From NCBI GenBank assembly GCA_039619475.1, contig CM077116.1:281557258-281621257 (forward strand): a DNA stretch of 64,000 nt, in the 5' to 3' direction. Below the pieces are notes generated by a model, which was not told the origin of the DNA, searched no databases, and was given only the letters and a program-made list of their open reading frames with translations. Made by a program: the position numbers and the translations under genes. This document shows, in pieces, positions 36,081-49,522 of the stretch (positions are counted from its first letter, which is position 1; the number at the start of each line of letters is the position of its first letter). Origin of the DNA: Icerya purchasi. Its lineage: Eukaryota; Arthropoda; Insecta; Hemiptera; Monophlebidae.

Positions 36081-39051
36081 TATATAAAGGTTCAAAAAAG
36101 GACAGTTCCTTCCCGGTTATTTTCTAAAAGCCCCCCCCCATGTAATTTATTAATTCAAAAAAATCATTAATATATAACAACACGTATTTTCTCGTAGCTT
36201 ATAACTTGTGTCCAAATATAACGAATAAAATATTTATGTCGTTTACCGTTTAATTAAGTCATCCTCGTTCGGATTAGAGATTATTAATCTCCGACGTTAG
36301 ATTTTTTTTTTTGTTTCGCGAATTTCTATAAATGTACTGGAACAACAGGTTATTACCCCCTTTATATCGGAATGTTAATTAAATACACCGCATGAATGTA
36401 AAATTTAAAAACATAAAATTTGTGTCATTTTTGTAATTTTTTTTCAATATTCCAAGCAGGCCTCTCTAACAACCAACAGAACAAATTTTAGGGGATACGT
36501 CCTGCACGCGCATATAATTCAATTTTTCGTTTAACTTTTAGTTTTATTTAATTATTCAGCATTCTAATAAAGGGTTGGTGGTATAATCTGTTCAAATGTG
36601 TTTTGCCGAAATTCGTGAAACAAAAAAAAAAAATTTAACATTATATAGAGTGATAGGTAAAATATGACGTAAGCGAATATTTTTAAAAATTAAAGGAACG
36701 AATAATGTAAAACGATGAATAATTTATAACCCAGCGCGGGGCCGAATTTAGGATTTCGGAAGCGAGGGTTCAACTGTGACGAAGAGCTAACACTAAACTT
36801 CCTGTTATTTTCTTTGTTCAAATATCTATATATACATATATACAGATATACGCATATATTACGTTAATTAATATTTTAAGCTCCTGTCTGGCACAAAAAA
36901 TAATAATAAAAAAAAAAAAAGATAACTTTCAGTTTTATATAGTAATTTTTAATAAACATCTATTTAAGAAACAATAATAATCTAAAAAACGTTTAAAAAC
37001 TAATGTTTTCATGTATATAAAAAAGGTTTTGCAATTTTTCAATATTAAAAACCAATTGGCTTAAAATTTTTTTAAATTATTTGTGTATTAATTAAATAGC
37101 TAAAAATAATTAAAAACTAAGAATCTCCCGCTTTATTCCGGTGCTCTGTAAGCGATGTCAGCTGACAATTGTAAAATTAAAACCGCGTAATAATTTACAT
37201 TGCGATAGGAGCTCTACTATTAAAGGTGGAGTTAAACAAAGCCAGTAGTAGAAGAAGTCAAAATCCCCTCATTAGTTTTTATTAGAAAACTATTTCGGGA
37301 AATTTTCGATTCTACATTACTTTTTACGGTAAAGGATTTCAAAACATAACCGGTATATAAAATTAGCGAAAATTCAAACAATAATCCCTACTGGCTTAAT
37401 AAATTCACTTCGAAAAAATTAACTTTCTAGGAGTTTAACGCTGAAAGTAAGTATAAAATATAGTCCACCAAATGTAGATGTTAATTTCCGTTGATAATAA
37501 AACTGTTTAAATTTTAAAAAATTACTCAAAATTAATAATAACGTATGACACAAAAATTTACGAGCGAACATAAAATAAAAACGGACCAACAGAAAAGTGC
37601 CTCTAATAACAGAAATGAAGTTAGCGCTATCAGGGTCATAAAAATAGAACATATCGGAGTAGGAAAAAAAAAAAAGGATGAAGCAACCTTGACGTTAATA
37701 TGCTAAAAACAAATTGTTCGCTTTTTAATAAAAAAATCAGAAACAAATCCTTAATGATTCAAAGCGAACTAAATACTTTGGAATAATAATAATAATAATA
37801 AAAATAATAAAAGGTAAAATTTTTGCTAATCATTTTAAAAATATATACCAATAATAAAATTAATAAATTCATATGTATTTTAAAAAGCTGTACGACAATA
37901 AGAACGAAATAAATCCTGAAAACGAAATAACAACATACATCTATAACATTACCAAAAAACGTTTTTTATGAGGTAACATTGTTGCAAATAAAGAGATTTA
38001 AAAAAAAAACATAACATATTAATTAATTGCAATGAAATTAATTTATGCAAAACAGTAAGCTATTTATCATTGCTAGAGTTCTTACCTATATTATTGTGCC
38101 TATCGAATTTGAATTCCAAAAACACAAAAATTTATTTGCAGTTTAAAACAATATTCACGTAAAACATATTTTAAATATATACGAGTACTACGAAGGATAG
38201 AAAAAACGAATTTTATACTACTGAATTATAAATAATGTTGAATACAAAATGACATGATTTGTCAAAATCTCCCAAGTATAAACTGAATAATCCCTATGTG
38301 TACGCTGAATTTTTCCGATGTTCGATTTATGCGCGTATTTTTAAAGCACATCTACATCTGCGTATAAGTTAAAAATCGCATCAAACTGCGTAATACTTGT
38401 GATTTTAAGAACGCCTAACACCTTTACTAAAAGCACGCAATCGCGATAATTGAAATAAAACAACTAGTAGTTATTTCAACCAATTTAACAAATTGACCAT
38501 TGAAGTAATCAAATGTGGTAAAAATAATTTACACTTGTATTAATATATGACGATATTGCGCCCAGGCTTTACCCGTATATTCATACCAGATTAAATCTTT
38601 ATCTAGAGTAATGTTTATTTTTTTTTTATTTATTATTTTATCAAGTGTATTTTACCACTTTTCTTCGCGCTTCAATGACAAAAATCTTTTTAGATCGGCT
38701 AAATTACACCAAAAACTTACAAACTGTGCACTGAAACCTTCTCCAGCAATCATCTGTTCGCTAATTCTTAACATTAGCACGCACAGATAGAAAACATATG
38801 AAACAACAGATATGTGCAGAATTGTGAAATGAAAATACAGTAATACCGAAAACACAATTAAACGATTGTAAAAAAAAAAAAAAAAAAAGTAAATCAATAA
38901 ATACAACCTATCCAAAGTTTTAGAAATAGGGGGGGAAAGTTATTTAGTTTTTTTTTTTTTTTTAAATCACTTTAAACCTCATGAAAAATTAATATCAAAG
39001 TCGATTCATCCGTTATAAACACTATATACAATTCAAAAAAGTGTTTTTGTT
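36081..39051. other. Non-coding, nothing recognised
   Basis: Very AT-rich, with (AAT)n near 37787, poly-A runs and a poly-T run near 38948. No gene evidence. Confidence 0.35.
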
Positions 39052-39940
39052 CTCGCGGAACTATCAACATGCCGGATCCCGACGGGACGATTCGGGATTC
39101 TCGATTGTCGGGATTTTCCGAATTTTTCTAGATTTTTTAAAACTAAATTATATATGCAGAAAAACCAACGTAAGTAACTGTACAGTTTTTTTTGTTGTGC
39201 ATTATTTGTATAAACAATTTTATATAAATGAAAATAGATAACAAATATGTAATTTTATAAGTCAATATGATTATATTTAGTAACATTTAGGCATAACATA
39301 TTAATAATTTTTTTGAAACAATAATATAATAATTTTACATAAGTATTAATATTACGGGCCTTTGAGTAAATAATAATAATGCTGTATATATATATATATA
39401 TAACAGCAACAAAAATAATTTATCTGGTATTTTTAAATAGTAAGCATCCAAAAGGAAAAATACGCATTACAATCTAAAACAAACATACAACTCTTTCTGT
39501 ACCACTGCATACACCCAAAACAGTTTTTTTTTTTTTTGTTTTTACATTTCATACATTGTTTTACAAACTAACGCTGCCTTCCACGTGATTATTAGCGATT
39601 ATTTATACCCCGACAATGTTATCTGTGTGTATGTGTATAAATAATAAAACGATTTAATTGAAATGAAATCATCAGACCCTTTACTCTTTCACTGATCCGA
39701 AACAGTCAAAAAGTAAATATTTATAATCTATAGGTCAAGCGGTATATATTACATTACTCCTGAGTAGTTTTTGAAGTTCAAATCATAGGTTTTTTTTCAC
39801 AAATAGTTTATTAATTTAATAATTTTTAATTATGGGACAAGTTGGAAGAATTGAGAAAGCTCGAAAAAATTCGAGAAATCCCGAAAACCAAGAGTGCTGG
39901 CTCGAGAATTGGGAGCCCGAAAATTTCGGGATTCCCCACA
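39052..39940. repeat. Inverted similar segments, possible DNA transposon
   Basis: The left segment 39060-39135 contains ATTCGGGATTCTCG and TCGGGATTTTCCGAATTTTT. The reverse complement of 39835-39940 contains TCGGGATTTCTCGAATTTTT and GAATCCCGAAATTTTCGGG. So two related CGGGAT-rich blocks face each other across ~700 bp of AT-rich DNA. GGGATTTCCCGAAAT-type sub-termini are known from hAT-like elements. Exact termini and a target duplication were not found. Confidence 0.4.
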
Positions 39941-42786
39941 CCTTTAATAATTATTCTAAAAAAATAATAAATATCCGCAAAAAAAAAAAAATATTTTACA
40001 CTCAACAATCAAATAACCGCAAAGAAGTCGGTTATTTCTTACTTATCCACGGTGTTCTGTAGAATTTACAAGAGATTCCAATTTTTTCCCCGTTATTTAC
40101 AGTCATCCCCGTTTGATTTAATCCGCTCGCTTTTAAATACGATTTGCCCAACTGCACATCTCATTTGCTATCATTCCCTTTCTTTTTTCTTTACAGTACT
40201 CATACCGTCTCCAGTGTGATGTACATTAAATGTTTATTTCATCTGTCATCTCTTGTCACGTGTGATCTTTTCAAATGTCTTTCATTCGCTTCTCTTTCCA
40301 ATTATTTTTAGTCCCAGCATCACTACGTTTCTAAATTTATTCGTGTTGTTTATAAGCGTTTTCACCCATAAAAAACAAAAAAAAAAAAACAACAAAAATT
40401 AAAAATCAAAAACTCTTATTATCAAAGTGACCGAATGCAAGCATATTCGTAAAAGCTAATCAATTCAAAATAAACAAAAATAGCAGTCGCATTTACAGCA
40501 CGCCAAAGTCAGCTTAATGCAAGTAATTGATATACTATGATTAAGTAATTTCTTACTACGGAACATGTCGGTGTTTTTAATATTTTTAAAATTTCGATAT
40601 TTTTAAAATTGTAATTTCTATTTAATCGCAATGTTTTCGTTTTACAGTACACGAATACAGAAATAGACGGTACACTTACTAATATTATTAACAGCTACAA
40701 CATTAAGTACGAATCTTTTTCACTTTAGCCGCTTTCACTTATTACTAGCAACTCTTCTAAATTTTGCTTCTATGTCGATTTTTATTTACTTATTAAATAT
40801 TACACAGTTGTATATTTCGTTGTTTTTTTTAAATTTAAAGATCATTCTAAACACCTTTTCAGTTAAGTCACTGAAAAAAATGATGTTGTGTATCCGAGAA
40901 ATTCTATCCACTGTTGCATTAATTTCCGCCGGCCAATTATGGGCAATGTAGACGACCAATACGCGAAATTTTTATCTGTAACTTTTTAAATTTCATCTAT
41001 TCATGGCACTCGCACGCACCCTGGTTTTCTGGAGCTTGTTGTTTTGCTTTCCAAAAGCAACACAATCAAGTCCCTTTCATCCGGTAACCAAAATAACATT
41101 GTAAAATTCACAATTTGGATGACAGTATCGTCCGCTACACCAACAACAAGTAGTGACTGCTCTTCCGTTTTAACTTCAGGTGATTTAAAATTAGATTTTC
41201 CGAGCGCATTCTTTACACTGCAAACTTGAGCAGCCAATCACAGATTTCAAACTCCTATCACGATAATATCGGAAGAACATTGATCGCTAGCCCTAAGACA
41301 GAATAGACTATTTTCGCGATTGTTTAACATTTCATCGATGTTTTCCTTCGAGCCAAATTGAATTTGTAACGCGTCTTTCTCCTGAACGCAGTCACTTCTG
41401 ATCGGAACAATTAACACTGACTATGGAAACAGACGTTGTTACCGGATTTCATGAAAAATACACTCTTTGACTGAACTTTTCAGCGTAAGACCTGGTTCAG
41501 GGGAGACCCCTCCGTGGGGAGCTGCGGTACCGTTAACACAACTCGCACCTCCTTAAAGGTGCTCAACAACTAACTCCTCCACCAAGACATTGTGATGTCC
41601 CCCGAATGTATACATTTATTAATTTTGTAAGGAATTGAACGATGACTTATTTGTATAATATACGTTTCCATAGAATGTTTTCGAAGTTAATTTTTATTTC
41701 ATTTTTTGTTTTTGGATAACGCAAGCGCTCATTTTCTTGCCTGGTTTATTTTCCCTTCATTAAACAATTTTCCATTTTCCTCATACCATTCGCTTATTCT
41801 ACAAACTGTCCATCTACTTTACCACTTGATTTCGTAGGCTTCAAATATAAATAAAGTCCATTTTTTTTGGACGGTTTTTAAGGAATATATTTATGTAAAA
41901 ATTCTTTCTCGCTAACTAAGAAACATATCCAACAAAAAACGATCTTCACGTCCAGTTTAAGATTTTTGGTTTTTCTGTAACTCTTGTATCTGTCGCGATC
42001 TAACAAAAAGTTTCGCTTAATTATAGATTGCACATAGCCATCATTTTAAAAATATATAAAATCAACAACTGACATGTAATTTTCTCCTTTTTACATTACG
42101 CACATAGAATACTCCGTTATAAATCGATTGCGGGTTGGTCACATGATTACCCACGATGATTATATATCATCCTAAGACAACACGTTCTTCACACTTGCCT
42201 GTCTGTTCTACGTCTCTTTTAATCTATCCGTCGAATATTTTACAAAAATTAACTTATTACCACAACGGAAAAAACACAGTATAGTTGAGCCAAAATTTCA
42301 AAACATGAGTACAAGTAATATTTCCGGTAGTAACTATTAAAAATTTCTCTTGCGCGATTCTTTATTTCTCTGTAAAAACTAATAAAGAACACCTTATTTT
42401 AAATCTCCGCGCTGTGTACAACAGATAGGCTAGGAGTTTTGATATTTAGATCCAGTTATAGAGATTTAATTATTTGAGCAAACACAAAGAGAGAAGCAAC
42501 GGAACACGGTGTTCTTACACGCGCTAGAAATGAATAAAACGTTACCTAGAGCTTATATTTACCATAGTAAAAGTTTTATTCAAATTTTCTTTTAATTTTA
42601 TCGAACGTACCTATTTCCTCCACTTCATTGACAAGCTCAACTAAATCACATGAGAAGATTACAAATTATGCAATAAAATCTTCCACAGGAATCAGTGCGA
42701 AAATCGAAACGAAATCGATTCCGCAGTTCCTAAGATTAGCGTACACGGACGAATAGTCAAACAGACACATTTTTCGACTTTCATTT
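39941..42786. other. Non-coding, small GC-rich patch
   Basis: Mostly AT-rich. A GC-rich patch at about 41485-41605 with small hairpins (GGGGAGACCCC) is unexplained. A minus-strand frame at 41001-41237 is open for 78 codons without a recognised domain. Confidence 0.3.
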
Positions 42787-42832
42787 ATATATAATATATA
42801 TATATTATACATATACTATATATATATATATA

Positions 42833-43197
42833 AAACTCCGCCATTTTGTCCTCGCAAGGGGCTATGCCGCTTGACCCTTCTTGTTTTCATTTCTGTCTCT
42901 TTCTCTTCTATACTTTGTATAAAATGATCAAAATTTACAACGTAATTCTTACTGGCATCAACACAAAAAAAAATAACATAATCACAAAAATCCTATCCTA
43001 ACATTTAACTTTCACTATATAAAATTAATTTTTTCGTTATATTTTTCGTTATATTTTCGTTACATAATATTGTGACATTTGTAAAATAACAATTACAAAA
43101 ATTCTATAAAATATAATAAACGTTACATAAAATTGGGACATTTTTCTGGGACATTTTTTCGAATGGGGGGTAGCCTCAGAATTACGTTGTAATTAAT
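42833..43197 (-). mobile_element. HINE-like element, copy 2
   Basis: This is the reverse-oriented copy of 17501-17897. Reading minus, GGGGGGTAGCC inverts the left end, and TTACAACGTAATTCTTA lies at 42935-42951 on the plus strand, with its partner CAGAATTACGTTGTAA at about 43177-43192. The terminal stem-loop (CGCAAGGGGCTATGCC) and ACTCCGCCATTTTG lie at 42837-42875 and abut (TA)n at 42788-42832. The unit is ~365 bp and non-coding. The repeated ATTGGGACATTTTTC stretch matches the internal motif of copy 1. Confidence 0.65.
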
Positions 43198-43771
43198 ATT
43201 AGACAGAGAGAAAACAAATTTTGCAATATTTACTGTTTGTTTTTAAACCTAACGCAGAATAACATCACAACGATTCCAGTGTTTTTCGTTTAATTTCGTC
43301 GCATATCAGTAAAAATCTATACACATTTTATCACTTAATGGACTCCGGCGCAGGTTAAACGAGATTTTAAAAAAACACCGGAGTGACTATGGTATACACG
43401 ACGTAGAACATAAAAAAACGAATCTCATAGTTCTTCAACGAACGATAGGTTTGCAAAGTACCAAATGAATTCGAAAGAAATATTGGACCAATTCCCTTTT
43501 CTTTCGAGACTCGAGTTTAGTTTCCAAGACTTTTGCGGTTCGCAGGTATTCTGTACAAAACTCCGTATATAAAGCCTTAAAAAGCGGAAATTAACAAAAA
43601 AAATATTTATCTAAACAATAATTTCGACCGTGAAATGATATTTCAACATCGCACCATATGTAACTAACTTAAAGGAGGGCCAACCAAATAAGAAAGTAAA
43701 TTACCAAGAGGAACTGCAGCTCACCAACGTATTTACTTGAATGTAGAACAAAAAAACAATAGTAGCTATAG
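43198..43771. other. Non-coding, nothing recognised
   Basis: AT-rich flank between the HINE-like element and LINE copy D. No gene seen. Confidence 0.35.
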
Positions 43772-44735
43772 CCTTTTTTTTACCCCCCCCCCCCCCCGTT
43801 GGGTTTGCTACCAAAGAGCATTAGCCCAGCAAAAAGGAATGGATACATGGAATAGAATAGAAATTATATTTTTATTCTGTCGACAATGTAATCAAGGAAC
43901 ACTCCTAGGACAGGAACAACAGTGATAATAGGTAGAGAAAGAACATAAGAGGCGTTGAAAGGAGCAGGAAGACCAAGCTTCAAAAGATGATAATAAAGTA
44001 ACTCACGCTCGCGAGATAAACCGGAGCACTCGAAGAGCACGTGATTCGCATCACAAACATACTGGGAACCTTCAGGATCCAATGAACAAAAAGGAGATGC
44101 AGCCAAAGAAAAGCGATTTAGTGAAGAAGGAAGGAGACTATGCGAGAAACGGAGGCGAGATAATTTAGTAATTATGGACCGATGCAAACTGGGAAACTCA
44201 TAGAACCAAGGACGAAGAGGAGGAACAGAATTAATCAAGAAATAAAAGGAATTAGGATTAGCAAAAAGAGAAACATAAACAGAATGCCAAAGTCTAAGAT
44301 GGCAGGATTTAGTTGGAAGAAGAATATTGTGTGCTGGAACCCTATTAATAAAATTCCCATTGGAAACAGCAGCTTTAGCAAGGAGATCGACCGCTACATT
44401 TCCATCAATGCCTGAATGTCCCGGAATCCAAAGAAAGTCAATCTGGGTAGACGGCGATGAGGATAGATCATGAAGAAGAGAACGAATAGAAAGGATAATA
44501 ACATTAGTGGAAGGAGAAAGGGAGGGTGCAGATAGCGCTAGAAGAACACTAAAAAAATCAGAAACAATAAGGAATTTGGAAGAACTTGCAGAAGAGGAAA
44601 TATAAAGCCTACTGAGAGATTCGTTGGTAATAATAAACAGAGGAACTTTGATTTCGCATAAAACTTGGTAATGAAAAATCAAAGCGAAATCACTCGATAA
44701 CTTTCCGCTAAACAATTGCATGATAATCAAAATTC
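43772..44735 (-). mobile_element. RNase H-type LINE, copy D (best preserved)
   Basis: Minus strand. A 288-codon frame (44730 down to 43864) is the C-terminal part of a non-LTR retrotransposon ORF2. It contains RNase H: a VSDFFSVLLAL segment with an Asp near residue 58, and DFLWIPGHSGIDGNVAVD (residues ~98-115) with the conserved His and Asp. The C-terminal RLRFSHSLLPSSL and C...CDANHVLFEC tail resembles a CCHC knuckle, and the frame ends in DYIVDRIKI. The 3' UTR with GGGCTAATGC and a short A tail (T run at 43772-43779) follows. RT and endonuclease are missing, so it cannot move by itself. RNase H places it in an I-like clade (inference). Confidence 0.85.
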
Positions 44736-46463
44736 ACAGCAGGTCGCTCACACACTTAGCCACATTCTGGAAATATCGTGTCGAAATATCCAGATAACAA
44801 AGAGAAGAAAAAGATAAACACGATCACCTGCAATATGCAGATGATAGGCGTATTACACAGCGCTGAGAGCGGACGAATGAACATCCCACTGTCGATCACC
44901 TGCTTTTACGACCGGTAAAAAAATTAACTGCAAAACAATTCCTCGTTCGAAAAAAATAAATAAAATAAAAATAAATAAAAAAAATAACGGCAACTCTGAA
45001 GTAGATGCGAGTTTATTTACCCGTAATAGAATGATGAAACTGTTTCGAGAAGTTGGCGCAGACGAAGAGTAGCATGGCGAAAATTAACCGTAACCTGAAA
45101 TGTCACAGTTGATTTAACACGAAGCTCTATAGCATAAAGAAATGAAAATTAGTACACAGAGCCATCGCTGAAATATTTTCAAAGCAACGAACACGAATAA
45201 TAACGTAACTCTGGTTAATAAAGCCAATTCAGCCGCGATGCTAAGTGCAGCGGAATCTCTCCTCATCGAAAAAAAGAAAACAGTTCATAACACTAAGAAG
45301 TTGCGTCGAGCCGGAAAATTAAATTTTAAACTCAGGCACAAATTTAAACAACAGAAAAAGGAAAAAACGTTAAAAAACGGATTCAGTCACGAAAAAAAAA
45401 AAAAATAAATAAATAAATCAAACGGGTAGTGTACCCGGTGTGAAGGTCTAAATGAAAATTATTAAACGAAATGAACCAGATCAAGGTAGCCAGAAACTCG
45501 GCTGGAGTCCAAATCATACGCCGACATTATCACGTGCAATTAAAGTTCAAGGACGATTTTGATTATCGGAAACACCGAGAAAACCAGTTTACAGTGTTTC
45601 GAATGAATTTCACTAAGAGACTCCAACTGAAAAACAAACGTATCGCAGAATATACATGAGTCACCAGTAGAGATGTGTACGTTCCTGAAACTAGATGAAC
45701 TTTTTCAAATAATCAAAAACTTCAACTGTAAATGTTTTTCCTAAAAGCTACTTCGCCTTATATAGTGAACAAGCGTAATCATTGTTTCATATAAAATTAG
45801 TTTTTCTTCCGCATTATAAATCCTCAATTCCACAAATTAAAATCCGTTTTAATTAATCTTCCATCGAATGGAACATTTTTTTTTTTTTTTTTTAAATCTC
45901 GTACTCCTAACTACCTCATACCGAAAAGAAATACGTCAAAATGAGTGTAACCTTTTAAATAGATGACGCATAGTTCAAACTTTAACACAGACCAAGTGGT
46001 TTTTTTCTTTAATTTTTGAACTATTCATACGACTTTTCAATTTTACAAAAATACAAATTAAACATTTTTTCGATTTTTCATAATGACCCTTCTTCCTCAT
46101 CATAATTATTACCGTAAATGATAAAGTAAATCCTTGATCGTAAGAACATAATTAAAATTCTGTGCTTTAATTAACTGTCAAATACCTGTGTAATCACTAT
46201 CATTGTAAAGCTGAAGACACTTTACGATATTATGACTCAATACCTCGCTCATTACATTTCCGTTTTGAACGGTAACCTATCTCTATAGTTACTTCTAATT
46301 TAAAGATTACATTTTCATAAGCACAAACATGATTAATAAAATAATAATAATTAATAATTCTAATAATAATAATAATAATTATAGGGAAACAATATCTGAA
46401 TACCGCGCGACATCAGCGGTTATCTATAGTTAATACTATTTAAGACATTTAATGTTTATAAAA
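44736..46463. other. Non-coding, nothing recognised
   Basis: AT-rich sequence with A-rich low-complexity patches (for example 44950-44990 and 45391-45420). No supported gene. Confidence 0.35.
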
Positions 46464-46624
46464 CTACAATCTTAATGGTGGAGTAGTACATTTAAACAGA
46501 ATCTCGAAGAAGCTGTAGAAAACGGTCAACTTAGTACGTTCATAATGTACCAATAGAGGTAAATGTTCCATCAGAATATTAGTCACCGTGATGTTACGGT
46601 TCTCGATGAACTCAATCAACAGCA
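46464..46624 (-). CDS. Candidate exon, protein not recognised
   Basis: A minus-strand frame with balanced codon use unlike its surroundings, reading LLIEFIENRNITVTNILMEH and then PLLVHYERTKLTVFYSFFEI, ending at a TAG. A good acceptor (TACATTTCAG) directly precedes base 46624. This could be a terminal exon of an unidentified gene, or a TE or pseudogene fragment. It lies downstream of the skywalker-like exon on the same strand, but it does not look like a TBC or TLDc segment. No domain family assigned, and the boundaries are my inference from splice motifs. Confidence 0.3.
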
Positions 46625-48988
46625 CTGAAATGTACCTCAAACAGGTGGTTATTAAAGGAAAGACGAAAACAATTGAAAGTGCACCCCCCATATAAAGAAG
46701 TAATTCGTTATCTCAATTTTTTCTAAGAAATCGTGATTAAAACATGTAATTAGATATTAATAACTTTCATTTAACGCTGGGCCGGTATATATTTGTGCAC
46801 CTGTAACCAGAAGATTAATTCAAACGAAGTGTTTTTTTTCTTTTTCTTTTTTTTTTGGCAACGAAATAATAATTCAAATCGGCTTTTACTTTACACGAGT
46901 AGTATTGAATTTTTACGCAGTTACTTTTGTTCCCTAGCTAACAATTCAATTTTTAGCATTATTATTATCATGATATATGCAAGAGGATTAAAAACAGATG
47001 AGACAAATTTAAAACTTACTGTGTTAAAAAAATTAAAGATTAACCGATGAATACTGTAAAAACAGGAAATCCCTCATACAATTCGTAAAGATGAAAAAAA
47101 AAAAAACAACGAATGCAAGTTTAAAGAAAGGGAAGAAAGGCCGGCCTTAAAAAGTACAGAATATAATAATCAAAACAAAGACAAATCCCATTAATAAATG
47201 TAACAAAATTCCAAATATAAGTGAGACACATAACGAGTTTTGTTATGCAAGACGGCAACATTAGATTAAGACATTCAAATCACTATACGGTACAAAAGCA
47301 TCCAAGAACATCCGCCGTATGGATAAAGCAAAGGCAACAGGGTCACGTAAGATTATCACTTTGCGTATTCAGTTCCCTCAATTTTTGTACAGTAGCGTTA
47401 ATCTACCTTTTACAAACAGAACCAAACTCTCCAATAATGAGAGGTTACCGCACACTTAAATATTCCAGTTTAGGCAAATTTTAAAACTCTTATTTACAGC
47501 GCAGTATATATTCTAGTAAAAATTTCTTGCCACATACGCCTTGAATGGTACTACACTTCACGAAAACGACTGTCGCAGTGTTACATCGCACAATCAGAAA
47601 TATATATATAGTAAATCACGGACGTAATAAATAAAACGATACTATCTATAAATTTGAGTTTCACAATTTTCTGCAGAACTACGTTTTAAAACATTATTGA
47701 CCTCTTATCTGGTCAATGCAAGGACATCGTATACAATGAACAACAGTACTTCTATAAATATGATAATATCCGAGGCGGTTTTTTTTTTGTTTTTTGTTTT
47801 AAATTATGTAATTTAAGAAGAAAGGAAAAAAGAAATTGAAAATTAAAAAAAAAACAAAAAACGATAAAAAATATAGAAAGGAAAGATACGCTAATGCGTA
47901 GACAAAAGTATATGAACTCAAAGAGTATACGAATTAAATTACAGATTAGATAAACAACAAGATAACCAACAGAATTTCTTTCATATTTACATGTGAATGC
48001 GTATATTAAAACGGTCGTGCTATCAGCCTAGCTAGAGCTTAAAGAAACAGGTGTTCAAAAGTAAACTCGATCAAAATCCGAATGTGACTAATACGAATGA
48101 GAGGTACAAAGAAACAATAGACACCAGCTCGATAAAAGAAAAATAAAGACGATGATCGAATAACGATAAACGCTCTAAACATCGCATTTATACCTGGACA
48201 CAGGAAACTGAGAACAAATATGTAAACAATTAAATGCGACGCGGTAAGATAAAAAACAGGGTCGATAACACGTCTGATTACAATCGGAAGAGAAAAAGGC
48301 ACTGCCGACAAGAAAGAAAATAAAAAAAAAGCGAAAAAAAAAGCAAAAATAAATCGTGGTTTTACACGGTAAAGTGGGATTAGTGATAAAAGTTCGTGAT
48401 TACGAAATATCGGATCAATTGAAGTGAAATCTAGGAATGAAAATGATATCTGTTTACTATACGAAAGTCGAAACCGGTCTCTCACTCATTGTACACCTAA
48501 CCATCTTCACGAGAACAATCTTCCATATTATCAATTTTTTTTTCGTTTGTTGATAAGCGAATTGTTTTAACTTGTTTATAGTCCGATTAAAAACTATTCT
48601 AATTAATCGGCCGGTGGTTCGTACGCTTAATTTCGCACCTACTTAACTCAAGTGAACGCTACAAATAAAAACCAAATAGACGCTTACTTCAGAGTTTACC
48701 TTCTCCGTTAGTGACAGGATTTCTAGAAAAGGAGAAAAATCGAACTGTTATAAGCTTCACCTAAATTCGGACAGTTTTCAGTTCAAAGCGCAATAGTGGC
48801 GGCTAGAAATTCTAAAACCCGAGAACTATAACACTAATAAAAATATTTTCTAACGATATAAATAACACATCACACGTGCCGTTAATAAATATAGATAGAA
48901 TGAACGACACTATCGCGCGACCGTCTCCTGGACAATTATTTGATAAAATATCGCCAAACATGCTTATTTGTAAACAATTTTCGCTTAC
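46625..48988. other. Probable intron of the TBC-domain gene
   Basis: This lies directly downstream (minus strand) of the exon ending at 48989. It holds a 148-codon minus frame (48039-48485), hydrophobic and Phe-rich with no recognised domain, plus homopolymers. No further exon of the gene was identified. Confidence 0.35.
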
Positions 48989-49394
48989 CTGTAGTACCAA
49001 ATAGTTGGGTAACTAGATCCCAGTAAAATCCTTCCTGCATCTGCTTATCTTGGGAATGTTGCTGACACAATAGCGGCCACAAATGCGATCTGATCGTACT
49101 GTTGGTCGGCCAACAGTTTTCCCGAAGCAGCTTCTTTACCTCCTGCTTTCTTCCAGCCTGAAGTAAACCACTGATATCGCTGAATGTCTTCAAAGGAACT
49201 TTCTTTCCGGTGGGACTGTCCGGTAATATGGTTATCGTAGAGGTATCCACGTGCGGAGGAAAGACATCCAAATTATCACCGGTAGTGATTGCTGTTTGAC
49301 CAACTGAAGCAGAAGCGTTGTTATTTTCGATCATAATAGCCATTACAAAATTACCCAAGTCTTCAGCAGCAGACACGTCGTGTCCTATCCTCAT
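48989..49394 (-). CDS. sky: TBC-domain RabGAP, N-terminal exon; likely skywalker/TBC1D24
   Basis: A minus-strand coding exon. The frame opens with an ATG at 49392-49394, but the second ATG at 49341-49343 has the better context (G at -3 and +4), giving MAIMIENNNASASVGQT. A low-complexity N-terminus leads to LPDSPTGKKVPLKTFSD and then LLRENCWPTNSTIRSHLWPL, the first TBC-domain motif (Arg-x-x-x-Trp). QEGFYWDLVTQLFGTT follows. The exon ends ACTACAG|GTAAGC at 48989 in phase 1. TBC1D24/Skywalker proteins are GAPs or adaptors for Rab35/ARF6 in synaptic-vesicle endosomal sorting, with an N-terminal TBC and C-terminal TLDc domain. Only the TBC start is visible here. Later exons were not found, so introns are long. 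TBC membership is firm, skywalker identity probable. Confidence 0.7.
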
Positions 49395-49522
49395 TGACAG
49401 CTGATCGCATATTATGAAATATATGCGGCGTTACGTTTTATCGTCGAACATTAACTGCATATTGCTCATCGACGAAACCAATTTACTCCCTGCTGCCGCA
49501 AACCGAAAAAACATACACAAAA

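Noticed and set aside
44182..44415. Plus-strand frame within LINE copy D
   Set aside because: Antisense shadow of the RNase H coding sequence.
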